NCBI RefSeq assembly: GCF_963664965.1
Contig: NZ_OY761823.1
Coordinates: 630,001-694,000 of the forward strand
From: an uncultured Pseudodesulfovibrio sp.
GTDB taxonomy: Bacteria; Desulfobacterota; Desulfovibrionia; Desulfovibrionales; Desulfovibrionaceae
DNA length: 64,000 bases
Direction of reading: 5' to 3'
Numbering within the stretch: position 1 is the stretch's first letter; each line of letters starts with the position of its first letter. Of this stretch, positions 7,029 through 16,648 are shown one piece after another. A program made the position numbers and the translations under genes. The notes beneath the pieces are model-generated. The model ran no database searches, was not told where the DNA came from, and was given only the letters and a program-made list of their open reading frames with translations.

Positions 7029-9905
7029 GTGCGAATACTGATTCTGGCCGGAAAGGCTCTTGATAAGGAACAGGTGGACCGTTTATTCGGTGATACTGAA
7101 TACGAGATGGTTCGCTACAGCTCGGTCTCGCGAGGCGTCAGGCGTCTGGACAAGGGGCTTTGGAATATCGTCGTTTTGGCTCCGGGGCCGGAAGACGCGA
7201 GCTGGTATCGGGCCATAACCCGGATACGGAAGGAGTATGGCCTCAGCGTCATACTGCTTGCAGAGAAAGGAGGGGCCGGGGTCGAGGAAAAGGCGCTTGA
7301 AGCCGGAGCCGTTGACGCATTCGAGTTCGGCTGCGTCACGCCCAAGGAATTCGCCAGAACCCTTCGTCTTCTCAACCGTCAGGTCGAGCTTGAAAGGAAG
7401 TCTGCCGGTGGGCATGCGATGGCAGACTGGATCGAGAAGACCGGCAGGCTCGGCAGCTGGGAAATGGATTCCGGGGGCCGGACCACCTGGTCGGATGGGT
7501 TCAGGGAAATTCTCGGCGATGCCGAGGGGCTGCTTTCCGAGGAATTTACCAGCATTCGGCAGTTCGTGCTGCCTGAAGACCTTGAGATTTACGATGCCGC
7601 CAACCGGGCGACGTTCGAGCAGGGATGGCCGCTTGATTTCGAGTACCGTATCAAGGGCGTGGATGGGCGAATCCGGCATCTGCACCTGCATCGGCGGGTG
7701 GAGCTTGATTCGGGCGGCAATGTGAAGCGTGCCTACGGCATGGTTCGCGACGTCAGCTCGGAAAGGGAATTCGAGGAGTTCCTGTTTCGGCGTGACGCCA
7801 TCATGCAGGTGATCGGCTCGTTCGCGGCCCGCTTCCTGCGGGAATCCGACTGGCGAAGCGGTATCAACAGCGCCCTGCGGGACTTCGGCAAGGCCATGGA
7901 TGTCTCCCGTGCGTATATCGTGCGTAAGTTCACCGGCAGTGACGGGCTTGCCTACATGAAGATGGAATACGAGTGGGCTGCCTCTTTCATCGAGCCCGTC
8001 ATTGATCTTCCCGAAGTGCAGAAACAGCCTTTCTCCCCCCTGTACGACAGGTGGAAATCCACTTTGCTCCGCCGCAAGGTCGTGGCGGGCCATGTGCGGA
8101 ATTTTCAGGGCGATGCACAGAAGCCGTTCAGAAGCACAGGTGCCAAGTCCCTGATGATAGTCCCGGTCTTTCTGGATAACGAATGGTGGGGATTCATCGG
8201 CATGTCCGAACACCGTGAGGAGCGGGACTGGCTGCCTGTTGAGATAGAGTCACTGACCCTGATGGCGGATATTTTCGGTTCGTGTGTACTGCGCCGCCGG
8301 ATGGAGGATCAGCTTGTCGAGGCCAACAGGTCGGCTGAAGAGGCCAAGACCATGGCCCTTGAGGCGAGCAAGGCCAAGAGTCGGTTCCTTGCCAACATGA
8401 GCCATGAAATACGCACGCCCATCGGCGGCATACTCGGCATGGCGGAAATGGCCATCACCACCGGCCTGACCGACGAACAGCGCGAGCACATGGACATGAT
8501 CCGTGATGCCGCAGGCTCCCTGCTGTCCATTGTCAACGACGTGCTCGACATTTCCAAGATCGAGGCCGACAAGATGGAGCTTCGGCCCCGTGATTTCGAA
8601 TTCCGCCCTGCCATCGAAACGTCCGTGCGTCCTTTCGGGCCGCAGGCCGACGCAAAAGGGGTGGTTTTCCAGCATCGTGTCGACAGCAGCGTTCCTGTCC
8701 ATCTTCAGGGCGACCCGGACCGGCTCGGTCAGATACTCATCAATCTGCTGGGCAATGCTCTGAAATTCACGGAGCGCGGGCTGATTGATTTGAACGTTGA
8801 GATCAAGGAAGAGGAGGCAGGACGTGTCTGCCTGCTGTTTACCGTTCGCGACACCGGTGAAGGCATCCCCAAAGACAAGCTTGATACGATTTTCGACAGC
8901 TTTACCCAGGCTGACAGTTCCGTTCGCAAGAAACATCAGGGGACCGGCCTCGGGTTGAGCATTTCCCGGGAACTCGTGGAAATGATGGGTGGCCAGATCG
9001 GCGTTGAAAGCGAACTGGGCCGGGGGAGTGTCTTTTCCTTTACGGCGTGGTTTGACAAGTCCGATACCGTGGTCGTCCAGCCCGCTCCTGCGCGGGAAGT
9101 TGCGCCCAAGGCGTTGCACCTGAAGATTCTGCTGGCCGAGGACAATCCCCTCAACCAGAAGTTCCTGACACATTTTCTGTCCATGTTCGGACATACGGTC
9201 ATCGTGGCTGAAAACGGCATTGAAGCGCTTGACGAACTCAAGCGCCGGGGTCGGGAGATCGACCTTGTGCTCATGGATATCCAGATGCCGGAGATGGGCG
9301 GAATGGAAGCGACTGCCGCCATCCGCAAGTCCGACGGCAAGCGTTTCCCATCGGATATCCCTGTCATCGCCCTGACCGCTTATGCCATGAAGGGGGACCG
9401 CGAGCGCATCCTCAAGGAAGGGTTCAACGACTACGTCACCAAGCCCGTTGACATGAAGAAGCTGTCCGCAGCCATTGCCCGCAGCGTGGCCGGACAGGAT
9501 AAGGGATCGGCTCCGGTTCCGGCCATGCGCCGTGTTCAGGAGGAACAACCTGCTGTTGAGGTTCCCGTCAAGCTCGATATGGAGGCTTTGGTTGATCGTT
9601 TTGAGGGAAATCTCACCCTGCTCAGGGACATCCTGTCCCTTTTCCTGATTGAGTCCGACCAGAAACTCGAACAGCTTGATGCCGGACTTGAGGGAGGAGA
9701 CCCTACCCGGATAGGCGCAGCCCTGCATTCCATCACCAACATGGCCAGTCATGTTCTTGCCATGGATATCGTCAATCGCTCCAGACATTTGGAAAAGATG
9801 TGCTATATCGGGAGCCTTGATGAAGCCATGGCTGGAGCCCGTGAACTCCGACCCAAGTTTGTGGCTTTGGTCAATGCCGTGCGCGAACGTGTCAAGACGT
9901 TGTAA
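7029..9905 (+). CDS. Hybrid sensor histidine kinase with receiver and HPt domains
   Basis: This 958-residue protein begins with GTG after GGAGA. The order is: a receiver-like N-terminal region without a clear phosphoacceptor (about 1-120), a PAS domain (about 135-245), and a GAF-like region (about 260-420). A HisKA domain with His near 459 follows (LANMSHEIRTPIGG), then a GHKL ATPase, a receiver with Asp near 749 (LVLMDIQMPEMGG), and a C-terminal HPt-like bundle with a candidate His near 899 (ALHSITNMASHV). The HPt motif departs from the common AHxLKG form. No membrane helix is seen, so it is probably cytoplasmic. It stands alone with its own promoter. The phosphorelay partner is not adjacent and the signal is unknown. 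Confidence 0.9.
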   Translation: MRILILAGKALDKEQVDRLFGDTEYEMVRYSSVSRGVRRLDKGLWNIVVLAPGPEDASWYRAITRIRKEYGLSVILLAEKGGAGVEEKALEAGAVDAFEFGCVTPKEFARTLRLLNRQVELERKSAGGHAMADWIEKTGRLGSWEMDSGGRTTWSDGFREILGDAEGLLSEEFTSIRQFVLPEDLEIYDAANRATFEQGWPLDFEYRIKGVDGRIRHLHLHRRVELDSGGNVKRAYGMVRDVSSEREFEEFLFRRDAIMQVIGSFAARFLRESDWRSGINSALRDFGKAMDVSRAYIVRKFTGSDGLAYMKMEYEWAASFIEPVIDLPEVQKQPFSPLYDRWKSTLLRRKVVAGHVRNFQGDAQKPFRSTGAKSLMIVPVFLDNEWWGFIGMSEHREERDWLPVEIESLTLMADIFGSCVLRRRMEDQLVEANRSAEEAKTMALEASKAKSRFLANMSHEIRTPIGGILGMAEMAITTGLTDEQREHMDMIRDAAGSLLSIVNDVLDISKIEADKMELRPRDFEFRPAIETSVRPFGPQADAKGVVFQHRVDSSVPVHLQGDPDRLGQILINLLGNALKFTERGLIDLNVEIKEEEAGRVCLLFTVRDTGEGIPKDKLDTIFDSFTQADSSVRKKHQGTGLGLSISRELVEMMGGQIGVESELGRGSVFSFTAWFDKSDTVVVQPAPAREVAPKALHLKILLAEDNPLNQKFLTHFLSMFGHTVIVAENGIEALDELKRRGREIDLVLMDIQMPEMGGMEATAAIRKSDGKRFPSDIPVIALTAYAMKGDRERILKEGFNDYVTKPVDMKKLSAAIARSVAGQDKGSAPVPAMRRVQEEQPAVEVPVKLDMEALVDRFEGNLTLLRDILSLFLIESDQKLEQLDAGLEGGDPTRIGAALHSITNMASHVLAMDIVNRSRHLEKMCYIGSLDEAMAGARELRPKFVALVNAVRERVKTL

Positions 9906-9994
9906 TCCTGCCTGCCATTGCAATTTGTTCAGCGAGAGATTACAAGATTCTGACCCCCTGACGTAGGTCGTCAGGGAGAGCCGGAGGGTTGGAT

Positions 9995-10672
9995 ATGCTG
10001 GTGAGAGACTGGATGACGGCCAACGTCATTTCCCTTGGGGTCAATTCGTCCGTAATGGATGCCGCGGAAATTCTGCATGAAAAGAACATTCGGCAGTTCC
10101 CTGTCATCGACCGGGACGCCGCTCTGGTCGGCATTGTTTCCGACCGCGATATTCGTGACGCCATGCCGTCCAAGTTCATTCCCGGCGACAATGCCGAAGG
10201 CCGTGGCGGCGGACTGTACACGTTGACCGCGAGCGACATCATGACGCTCGATCCCATCACCGTCACTTCGGATACGGCAGTCAACGAAGTCGCTGAAATG
10301 CTTGTCCGGCACAAGGTGGGCGGACTGCCTGTGGTGGACTGTGGCGAGCTTGTCGGCATCATTACGCAGGCCGACGTACTGCGCTTCCTCTGTGCGGCGT
10401 CCGGCACCCTGCGTTCCGAAACGCAGATAGCCGTCCGGCTCGAAGCCCGTCCCGGACCACTGGCAAGCCTTCTCAATGAAATCCGTGAAGCGGGGTTGGC
10501 ATTTTCAAGTGTCTTCACCGCCAACGACGCCACGCATCCCGGCTCACGAAATGCCTATATACGTCTCGAAAGCCTCAACGGCAGGTCGGTTGAGGAGATC
10601 GTCGAGACCCTTCAGGAAAAATATACCGTCCTTTACTATGTGAACGAGGGCATCACCGTAGACGTCTGCTAG
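9995..10672 (+). CDS. Tandem CBS-domain protein with ACT-like C-terminus (AcuB-like)
   Basis: The ATG at 9995 is chosen because GGAGGG at 9983-9988 sits 6 bases before it; a TTG two codons earlier would be too close. The 225-residue product has two CBS motifs (MLVRDWMTANVISL to GIVSDRDIRDAM, and ASDIMTLDPITV to GIITQADVLRFL). An ACT-like region follows (about 145-225, IAVRLEARPGPLASLLNEIREAG). Such proteins sense adenine nucleotides or amino acids. An AcuB-like assignment rests on architecture only. It converges with the next hybrid kinase gene, leaving 27 bp between stops. Confidence 0.88.
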   Translation: MLVRDWMTANVISLGVNSSVMDAAEILHEKNIRQFPVIDRDAALVGIVSDRDIRDAMPSKFIPGDNAEGRGGGLYTLTASDIMTLDPITVTSDTAVNEVAEMLVRHKVGGLPVVDCGELVGIITQADVLRFLCAASGTLRSETQIAVRLEARPGPLASLLNEIREAGLAFSSVFTANDATHPGSRNAYIRLESLNGRSVEEIVETLQEKYTVLYYVNEGITVDVC

Positions 10673-10699
10673 ACCGCATCCCTGTGAGGCGTGTCGCTG

Positions 10700-13198
10700 T
10701 CAGTGCAGTGTTGCATCTTCGACCGTGATTTCGCTTTCCCCTGCGTGGACATTCCGGTTCAACGTTTCGGCAAGTGTCTGGATTTCAACGGGTTTGGCAA
10801 TGTAATCGGTCATGCCCGATGCAAGGCATTTTTCACGGTCCGTTTCCAGTGCATGGGCGGTCAGCGCGATGATGGGAACATTGGCCTTGGGACCGATGCT
10901 GCTGTTGCGCCTGATGGCTGCCGTGGCCTCGAAACCGTTCATTTCCGGCATCTGAATATCCATGAGCACGGCGTCGAAGTGGCCGTTCAGCACGGCTTCG
11001 ACTGCGAGCCAGCCGTTTTCCACGGCCACGACATCGTGTCCCAGTTTTTCGAGAAAACGGGTCGCGGTGATGCGGTTGACACGGTCGTCCTCGGCCAGCA
11101 GAACGCGGTAGGAAATGTTTCCGGCAATGCATTCGAAAGCGGATGCGATTGTTGTTGCCGGGGCTACCTTGCCGAAGCGCGCCGTGAACCGGACTGTGGT
11201 GCCGACATCCTTTTCGGTGTCCAGGGAAATGTTTCCGCCCATGAGTCCGACGAGCTTTTGAACGATGGACAGGCCGAGCCCCATGCCGCCGTGTCGCCGC
11301 GTGTGGGAGCCGTCTGCCTGCGTGAAAGGATTGAAAATGGTATCCATCTTGTCATCAGGAATGCCGATGCCGGTGTCGGCTATTTCGAACAGGAGCCGAA
11401 GACTGTCTTCCGTTGCGTCCCCGAGAAGGCTGACAGAGACGGATATCTGTCCGGAGTCCGTGAATTTGATTGCGTTGCCGATCAGGTTGAACAGGACCTG
11501 CCGGAGGCGGCTTCCATCCCCATCCAGCCGGTCCGGGATATTCGGGTCCATGCTGCATGAAAAGGCGATGTTTTTTTCGTTGGCTGCGTCCATGAATATT
11601 TCGTGAATGGTGTTGACGATTTCATGCAGGCTGAAATCAGCGGATTCCAGACTCACGGCACCCGCTTCGATGCTGGAGATGTCGAGGATGTCGGAAAGCA
11701 GCGTTACCAGATGGCGTCCGGAATTGGTCGCTATGTCCGCCAGCTCGCTCTGATTTTCATCAAGGCCGCTGTCGCGCAGCAGATGCAGCATGCCGAGTAT
11801 CCCGTTGAGCGGAGTGCGGAGTTCATGGCTGATATTGGCAAGGAATTCATCGCGGAGCCGGTTGGCGTTTTGTGCCTCGTCACGGGCAGTTCTGAGCGCT
11901 TCTTCGGTTTGTTTGCGGTCGGTAATATCCTGAGCCGTTCCCTGAAGGAGGGCCGCGCCGGACTGGGCGTCGTGGACGAGTCTGCCCTGTTCGTGGATGA
12001 ACCGTGTTGTTCCGTCAGGCAGAACGATACGGTGATCCATGGAATAAGGCTCCAGTGTTTCCAGCGTCCGTATGACGGCTTCGGCCACGGTCGCACGGTC
12101 TTTCGGGTGTATGAGTCCGAAAAAGGATTCGTAGGAAGGCTTGTATTTGAGCGGGTCCATCCCGAAAATGCGATAGATTTCATCCGACCAGATCAGTGAG
12201 CCTGTCTCCACGTTGCATTCCCAACTGCCTATTTTGGCTATGGATTGTGCCTCGGCAAGTCGGGCGCGGTTTTTTTGCAGCTCCTTGATATCCTTGTGGC
12301 TGCGTTTCTCGATTGCCTGCATCTGTATTGCGGTGTTTTTCCGGAGCGTGATGTATCGCCAGATGGCCGCGAAAAGCATCAGGGAGAGTACGGCGGCACC
12401 TGCAATGGCTGCGGTGGTGGGTCTGGTCCAGAACGGGGTGGGGTTTCCATACCATTTGACGTAGATTTGCTGATATTCCTTTGACTCCACAAGCGAGTCC
12501 ACAGCCGTTGACAGTTGGGCAAGAAGCCGGGGGCCGTCCTTTTTGACGCCGATGGCTCGTTTGATTTCAATTAGTGGAGAACCGACTGCCTTGATACGGT
12601 TTTCCATGTCCATGGATTCGGCCATGTGAGAGATGACCGGGGCCGGATAGACGATGGCGTCCACATGCCCGGACAGGAGTGTAAAGAGCAGGTCCGGCAG
12701 GCTGTCTGCAAGCACGATGTCGATCTGCTCGTTTTTTCTGATGAGCTGGTAGCCTACATTTGTCTGCATGGCGCCCACCGAATGTCCTATGAGATCGGAC
12801 AACTCATGGATGCCCGAGGTGCCGCGGCGGACGAATATGCGGATCGGGAAGGTCTCCACGGGCGGAGTGAAATTGAGGAAGGCGTCGCGTCGGGCAGTGA
12901 CGCCGATATTGGGGATGATGTCGGCACGCCCTTCTTTGACGGCTTCGAACACCTTCGGCCACGAGTCGTAAACATCATAGCGTATGTCGAGGCCCGCAAT
13001 GGCGGCCACCCGGTTCATGACGTCCACTCCGAAGCCGGAGATTTCGCCTGAAGAGTCTGTGATGAACTGTGGGGGAAAGTGCTTGGGCACGGCTGCAACG
13101 ATCTGTTGCTCCTGTGCCCACGCCATGGCGTGCAACGGGAGTATCGTGGCGGAAAAAACGATGGTGAGAATTGTCAGAGTCACACTTCGCCAGAGCAT
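10700..13198 (-). CDS. Hybrid histidine kinase with periplasmic solute-binding (SBP_bac_3) sensor
   Basis: The start at 13198 is set by a GGAGGATAA ribosome-binding site and by a signal peptide that follows it (LWRSVTLTILTIVFSATILPLHAMAWA). The protein is 832 residues. A periplasmic amino-acid-binding-like domain (about 30-245) is followed by one membrane helix (about 265-290) and a PAS domain (about 320-440, GMDPLKYKPSYESFFGLIHP). HisKA with ANISHELRTPLNG, a GHKL ATPase (FNLIGNAIKFTDSG) and a receiver with VLMDIQMPEMNG complete it. It therefore senses a small periplasmic ligand. No HPt domain or response regulator is adjacent, so the phosphate acceptor lies elsewhere. Confidence 0.92.
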   Translation of the reverse strand: MLWRSVTLTILTIVFSATILPLHAMAWAQEQQIVAAVPKHFPPQFITDSSGEISGFGVDVMNRVAAIAGLDIRYDVYDSWPKVFEAVKEGRADIIPNIGVTARRDAFLNFTPPVETFPIRIFVRRGTSGIHELSDLIGHSVGAMQTNVGYQLIRKNEQIDIVLADSLPDLLFTLLSGHVDAIVYPAPVISHMAESMDMENRIKAVGSPLIEIKRAIGVKKDGPRLLAQLSTAVDSLVESKEYQQIYVKWYGNPTPFWTRPTTAAIAGAAVLSLMLFAAIWRYITLRKNTAIQMQAIEKRSHKDIKELQKNRARLAEAQSIAKIGSWECNVETGSLIWSDEIYRIFGMDPLKYKPSYESFFGLIHPKDRATVAEAVIRTLETLEPYSMDHRIVLPDGTTRFIHEQGRLVHDAQSGAALLQGTAQDITDRKQTEEALRTARDEAQNANRLRDEFLANISHELRTPLNGILGMLHLLRDSGLDENQSELADIATNSGRHLVTLLSDILDISSIEAGAVSLESADFSLHEIVNTIHEIFMDAANEKNIAFSCSMDPNIPDRLDGDGSRLRQVLFNLIGNAIKFTDSGQISVSVSLLGDATEDSLRLLFEIADTGIGIPDDKMDTIFNPFTQADGSHTRRHGGMGLGLSIVQKLVGLMGGNISLDTEKDVGTTVRFTARFGKVAPATTIASAFECIAGNISYRVLLAEDDRVNRITATRFLEKLGHDVVAVENGWLAVEAVLNGHFDAVLMDIQMPEMNGFEATAAIRRNSSIGPKANVPIIALTAHALETDREKCLASGMTDYIAKPVEIQTLAETLNRNVHAGESEITVEDATLH

Positions 13199-13758
13199 TT
13201 TTATCCTCCCCGGAGCTACTGGTGACCGCCTTTTTTTACAAGAAGTTTCCTTATACCATGAATAAGTGAAAGCGTGGTGCAAAAGACATTATTTTTAGTT
13301 TGTGGATAATGAAAATGACGTTTCGAAGAAGGCCTGAATGTCGGGAGTTTGAACTTTTGGCTCGTTAATTCGGCGCGTTGTCTATGGAGCTTCGGGAATG
13401 CTTGTGTCGAGCCGGAAGGCTCTTTTTTTCGAATGTGTTTTGTAGAGGTAGCCGTTGATGCTGGCTGGTCGGTGCCGTTTTCTATCCAGATAGAAATTTG
13501 ATGTTGTCTTGGTGTGCAAAGGTGTCGATTTGTTTGTTTTTGACACCTAATTGGATGCCTCTTTGCTTTTTTACGGACTTTTTTTGTTCCAGCACGAAAC
13601 AATTGCAAAAAGAGTGGTGAATTTGCATTCAGTTCTTTGGGGTGTTCATTATGTCCGATGTTCCGATTGGGCGAGTACGGGCAGGACGCTTATGGGCGAA
13701 AAAGAGCATATGGCTGAGGAGGACGGCAACCGGAAGAGGTTGTGCACAACCTCTTTAA
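13199..13758. other. 560-bp intergenic region without a supported gene
   Basis: Short open frames here lack ribosome-binding sites and family resemblance. The part next to 13198 holds the ribosome-binding site of the hybrid kinase and presumably its promoter. The only clear structure is a perfect dyad at 13734-13755. The stretch is more A/T-rich than its neighbours. Confidence 0.5.
13734..13755. terminator. Perfect 22-bp palindrome just after the reductase stop codon
   Basis: The arms AAGAGGTTG and CAACCTCTT flank a TGCA centre. It lies three bases beyond the stop of the geranylgeranyl-reductase-like gene on the minus strand. No U-tract follows on that strand, so it could be a weak terminator, an mRNA-end stabiliser or a protein-binding dyad. 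Confidence 0.4.
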
Positions 13759-14910
13759 TTAAATGAAATCCCAGGTTTTTTTGCGAAGCCAGGAGTAGGA
13801 CCTGATGCCGTGGACCATCTCTGCGAGTCGTGGGGCAGCTGTGTTGACAAAGAGTTTCAGGCTGGATGGGCCGGTATACTTCATGGCTGAAAACAGTGCC
13901 CAGCGGAGTCTGTCCGAGCCTTTGAGTTCCGGCATGATCTGCTGATGCAGTCGGCGGGCATAGATCGGACCGGGAGACGTGCATTTATCAAGGCCTTCTG
14001 CGAGTGCTTCACCGGCATAGAGGCCCGTACACATGGCAAAAAAGATTCCTTCCCCGAACAGCGGTTCCACAAAACCGCCTGCGTCGCCTGCCAGCATCGC
14101 CCGGTCATGAAACGGACTGGTCAGGTAATTCCCATAGGGCAACGGATGTCCGTGACTGGGCGGAATTGCTGTTTCTTTGATCTTGAGAAAGTCTAGATAT
14201 TTTCTAAATACATCGGAAAAGTTAATATTATCATTCCGTAAGCCGCAGATCCCGACGACGACGCGGTTTTTGTTCGGGAAAACCCATCCATAGCCTGTTT
14301 CAAGAGGACCGACATAGAGTTCGGGGTACAAAACCGGTCTGGGAAAGTCCTTTGAATCAAGAGTGATTTCGATGGTCGGTGCCATCTGCTTTCTGAATCT
14401 GGCCTTGTCGATGTTCGGAAAAGATCGCCTGACAATGGAATTCGCCCCGTCCGCTCCCAGAATATAGGTCCCTTCAAAAGTGCTGTTGTCTTGTGTGGTG
14501 ACGACACCGTTTTTGGTGTCGCATGAAACGACTTCGGTCTTTTGGTGGATTTCAGCGCCGAGCGTTTCTGCATGGCGCAAAAGGCGTGCATCAAGCAATT
14601 CCCGGTCAACAAAATGGAATGGTTTCGGGAGTGTACCTTCGGCCAGTGTTGCCGTGTATGACCTGATGGCATAGCGGTCCGAAGCAAAGTTGATGATCCC
14701 CGCTTCGGTCAACGAGTCCGTGCTTTCCCCGAAAAGTGTTTCCAGCAGTTTTGAGGACTTCCAGGTCAGCAGGCCGCCGCACAGTTTTTTTCTCGGAAAT
14801 GCAGCGCGATCGAGCATGGCTACCGAGTAGCCTCGACGAGCCAGCGCCACTCCTGCGGCAGAACCGGCGAGGCTGCCGCCGCAGATTATGACATCATACT
14901 TTTTCTTCAT
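13759..14910 (-). CDS. Geranylgeranyl-reductase-family FAD-dependent oxidoreductase
   Basis: This 383-residue flavoprotein starts with a dinucleotide-binding motif (VIICGGSLAGSAAGVALARR) and a conserved PRKKLCGGLLT segment. Further FAD motifs are GADGANSIVRR (about residues 153-163) and LAGDAGGFVEPLFGEGI (about 275-291). This pattern is typical of the family that reduces isoprenoid chains of quinones, lipids or chlorophyll. In a sulfate reducer, menaquinone or lipid isoprenoid reduction is a reasonable guess but not shown. It has no signal peptide. It is transcribed away from the small membrane protein at 15078 and shares a ~170-bp divergent promoter region with it. Confidence 0.85.
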   Translation of the reverse strand: MKKKYDVIICGGSLAGSAAGVALARRGYSVAMLDRAAFPRKKLCGGLLTWKSSKLLETLFGESTDSLTEAGIINFASDRYAIRSYTATLAEGTLPKPFHFVDRELLDARLLRHAETLGAEIHQKTEVVSCDTKNGVVTTQDNSTFEGTYILGADGANSIVRRSFPNIDKARFRKQMAPTIEITLDSKDFPRPVLYPELYVGPLETGYGWVFPNKNRVVVGICGLRNDNINFSDVFRKYLDFLKIKETAIPPSHGHPLPYGNYLTSPFHDRAMLAGDAGGFVEPLFGEGIFFAMCTGLYAGEALAEGLDKCTSPGPIYARRLHQQIMPELKGSDRLRWALFSAMKYTGPSSLKLFVNTAAPRLAEMVHGIRSYSWLRKKTWDFI

Positions 14911-15077
14911 GCAATATCACCATCCCGAGCGTCTTTTCCGCAGCTGTTTCCGGCAGGTGCGGAAGGGGGTTCTCTCTTCGTCTTGGCCTTGTGCGGCTTC
15001 ACTTTGCCAAAACGCGATTTAATAGTATAGCCGGAATTCGGCACGCAGCCATATTTTGAACACAGGAGACCTGATCA

Positions 15078-15560
15078 ATGATCATCCGCCATCGCGACAA
15101 GAGAAAGGAATGGGCCAAAAATTTGTTTCTCATTCTTGTTGCCGTCGGCATAGTCGCTTTTTTCTTCAACCTTGATCTTGTTCGCAAGGGTGAATCCGTA
15201 TTCAGTCGCAGTGCAGACCGGAAGTTGCGTTTCACCGGCGATTTTGACCGTCAGGATTACAGTAAAGCGGAAATAGCCCGACTTTTGAAATTCATCAACC
15301 GGAACGAGAAGATCGTGGAAAAGCTCACTGTCGAGTGCTCAACGCAGGACAAATACAGGGAGGTCACTCCCTCGACGCAGGTTCTTTTCGACATGCACAT
15401 TCTCATTGTCGACGGTGGAAGGATTTCCACCCCCACCCGGAGAGCGACCCGGAAGAACCTCATTCCCGCCATTCTGACCAAGCTCAACAAGGATATGCGA
15501 GCCTACAAGCGGCTGAAAAAGAAGGGGCAGGAGGTCGACTCTCTCGTCAACACCATGTGA
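15078..15560 (+). CDS. Small single-pass membrane protein of unknown function
   Basis: This 160-residue protein has a charged N-terminus (MIIRHRDKRKEWAKN), one membrane helix (about residues 15-32, LFLILVAVGIVAFFF), then a soluble, probably periplasmic, Lys/Arg-rich domain. I recognise no family. GGAGA lies about 9 bases before the ATG. The gene is followed by a strong bidirectional hairpin. The divergent neighbour encodes a flavin reductase, but no functional link is evident. Confidence 0.7.
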   Translation: MIIRHRDKRKEWAKNLFLILVAVGIVAFFFNLDLVRKGESVFSRSADRKLRFTGDFDRQDYSKAEIARLLKFINRNEKIVEKLTVECSTQDKYREVTPSTQVLFDMHILIVDGGRISTPTRRATRKNLIPAILTKLNKDMRAYKRLKKKGQEVDSLVNTM

Positions 15561-15586
15561 CCCAAGCGCGTAAACACATCTGAAAA

Positions 15587-15620
15587 AGCCCGGAAGAGGA
15601 GTTTCTCTTCCGGGCTTTGT
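15587..15620. terminator. Bidirectional intrinsic terminator
   Basis: The stem AGCCCGGAAGAG / CTCTTCCGGGCT has a T-run on the plus side and an A-run before it. It therefore serves both convergent genes (the ones ending at 15560 and 15644). Confidence 0.85.
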
Positions 15621-15643
15621 CTGTCTGCCGAGTGCGGAAAGGG

Positions 15644-16066
15644 TTACCCTTGGCTTCCCTTTTGGCGGGCTTCCTCAAGACGTGCCTTTACGTAGGTCAT
15701 GAGATCCTCGTCCCATGCGTCCACGTCGAAGCAGGTCGCGTCTTCGCCGAGCAGTCCTTCGGGGACTTCGTCGCCGCGTTCTTCGGGGTCGGAAATGAGT
15801 TCGCTGTAGAAGCAGACGGACAGCCAGCGGTCGGCGGGATCGTCGTCAATGACGTCGACCATGGCGAAGAGTGCCCGTGATTTCTGGTTCTCATGGGCGG
15901 CCCGCAGCGAATAGGTGATGCCGGGGCGTGCCACGTAGCTCAATTTGACGCCGTCTCCGGCTTCAAGAAATTCCTTGAGTTCGACAAAAGCTTTTCGGGT
16001 CTGGTTTTCATTGTCGGTCCAGTCATTCAGCAGGGCGTTCAGTTCTTCAATCTGGGAAGTCTCCAT
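15644..16066 (-). CDS. Acidic conserved hypothetical protein
   Basis: This 140-residue protein is soluble and strongly acidic. It begins METSQIEELNALLNDW and contains DVIDDDPADRWLSVCFY and DVDAWDEDLMTYVKARLEEA. It has no signal peptide or membrane helix, and I cannot place it in a family. A good ribosome-binding site (AAGGAGA) precedes the ATG. The composition and codon usage match the host genes. It is read away from the 93-residue gene at 16304. Confidence 0.72.
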   Translation of the reverse strand: METSQIEELNALLNDWTDNENQTRKAFVELKEFLEAGDGVKLSYVARPGITYSLRAAHENQKSRALFAMVDVIDDDPADRWLSVCFYSELISDPEERGDEVPEGLLGEDATCFDVDAWDEDLMTYVKARLEEARQKGSQG

Positions 16067-16303
16067 TGCGCGTCTCCTTAAGTGATAATTCCCAGAGGGA
16101 TACGCCTGAGAAATGGTTTCGTCAACGGGGTGTTCAATACTATCTATCTTCCTACCTTAAAGGTCCGAAAGTGTTTTTCGTCGGGAAAATCTCCCAATAC
16201 CGGCCTTGCGTTTGCCCATGACATATGTAACAGGGGGAACCCTCTGGCAGGCGTTGAAGGCTCTGTCAGAGACAATGACAAGATATATTTGAAGGAGCAT
16301 GCA

Positions 16304-16585
16304 ATGGCATCCAACGTGGAAGAAATCACGATCAATTATTCCGAGGACAACCAGCTTATCGTCAAGGAGCTGGACAAGGTTGTCCTGTCCAAGGGCGCAT
16401 GGACCACCATCATTTTCCGTTATCAGGAACTGAACCGCGCCAAGGGCGAATACGGTCCGGAGAAATTCACCATCCGCCGTTACCAGAAGGTCGACGGCAC
16501 ATACCGCCCCAAATCAAAATTCAACATTTCCAGTCTGGCTCAGGCGCAGAAGATCGTCGACGCCCTCAACGGCTGGATTCAGTAA
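16304..16585 (+). CDS. Small conserved hypothetical protein, 93 residues
   Basis: The start at 16304 is supported by GAAGGAG at 16291-16297; a longer upstream reading is not supported by any ribosome-binding site. The product begins MASNVEEITINYSEDNQL, contains KGAWTTIIFRYQELNRA, and ends with a helix rich in Ala and Gln. It is a compact soluble protein of unknown function, and I do not recognise the family. A G+C-rich hairpin follows the stop. Confidence 0.75.
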   Translation: MASNVEEITINYSEDNQLIVKELDKVVLSKGAWTTIIFRYQELNRAKGEYGPEKFTIRRYQKVDGTYRPKSKFNISSLAQAQKIVDALNGWIQ

Positions 16586-16596
16586 ATGATTTCTCG

Positions 16597-16627
16597 CATC
16601 GGCGGGGCGACTGCTCCCCCGCCGATG
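16597..16627. terminator. G+C-rich hairpin after the 93-residue gene
   Basis: The arms CATCGGCGGGG and CCCCGCCGATG enclose a 9-base loop. There is no T-run on the plus strand (TGAAAAAAG follows), so termination may be incomplete and nfo downstream may be co-transcribed. Confidence 0.55.
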
Positions 16628-16648
16628 TGAAAAAAGCAGGGGCGTTTC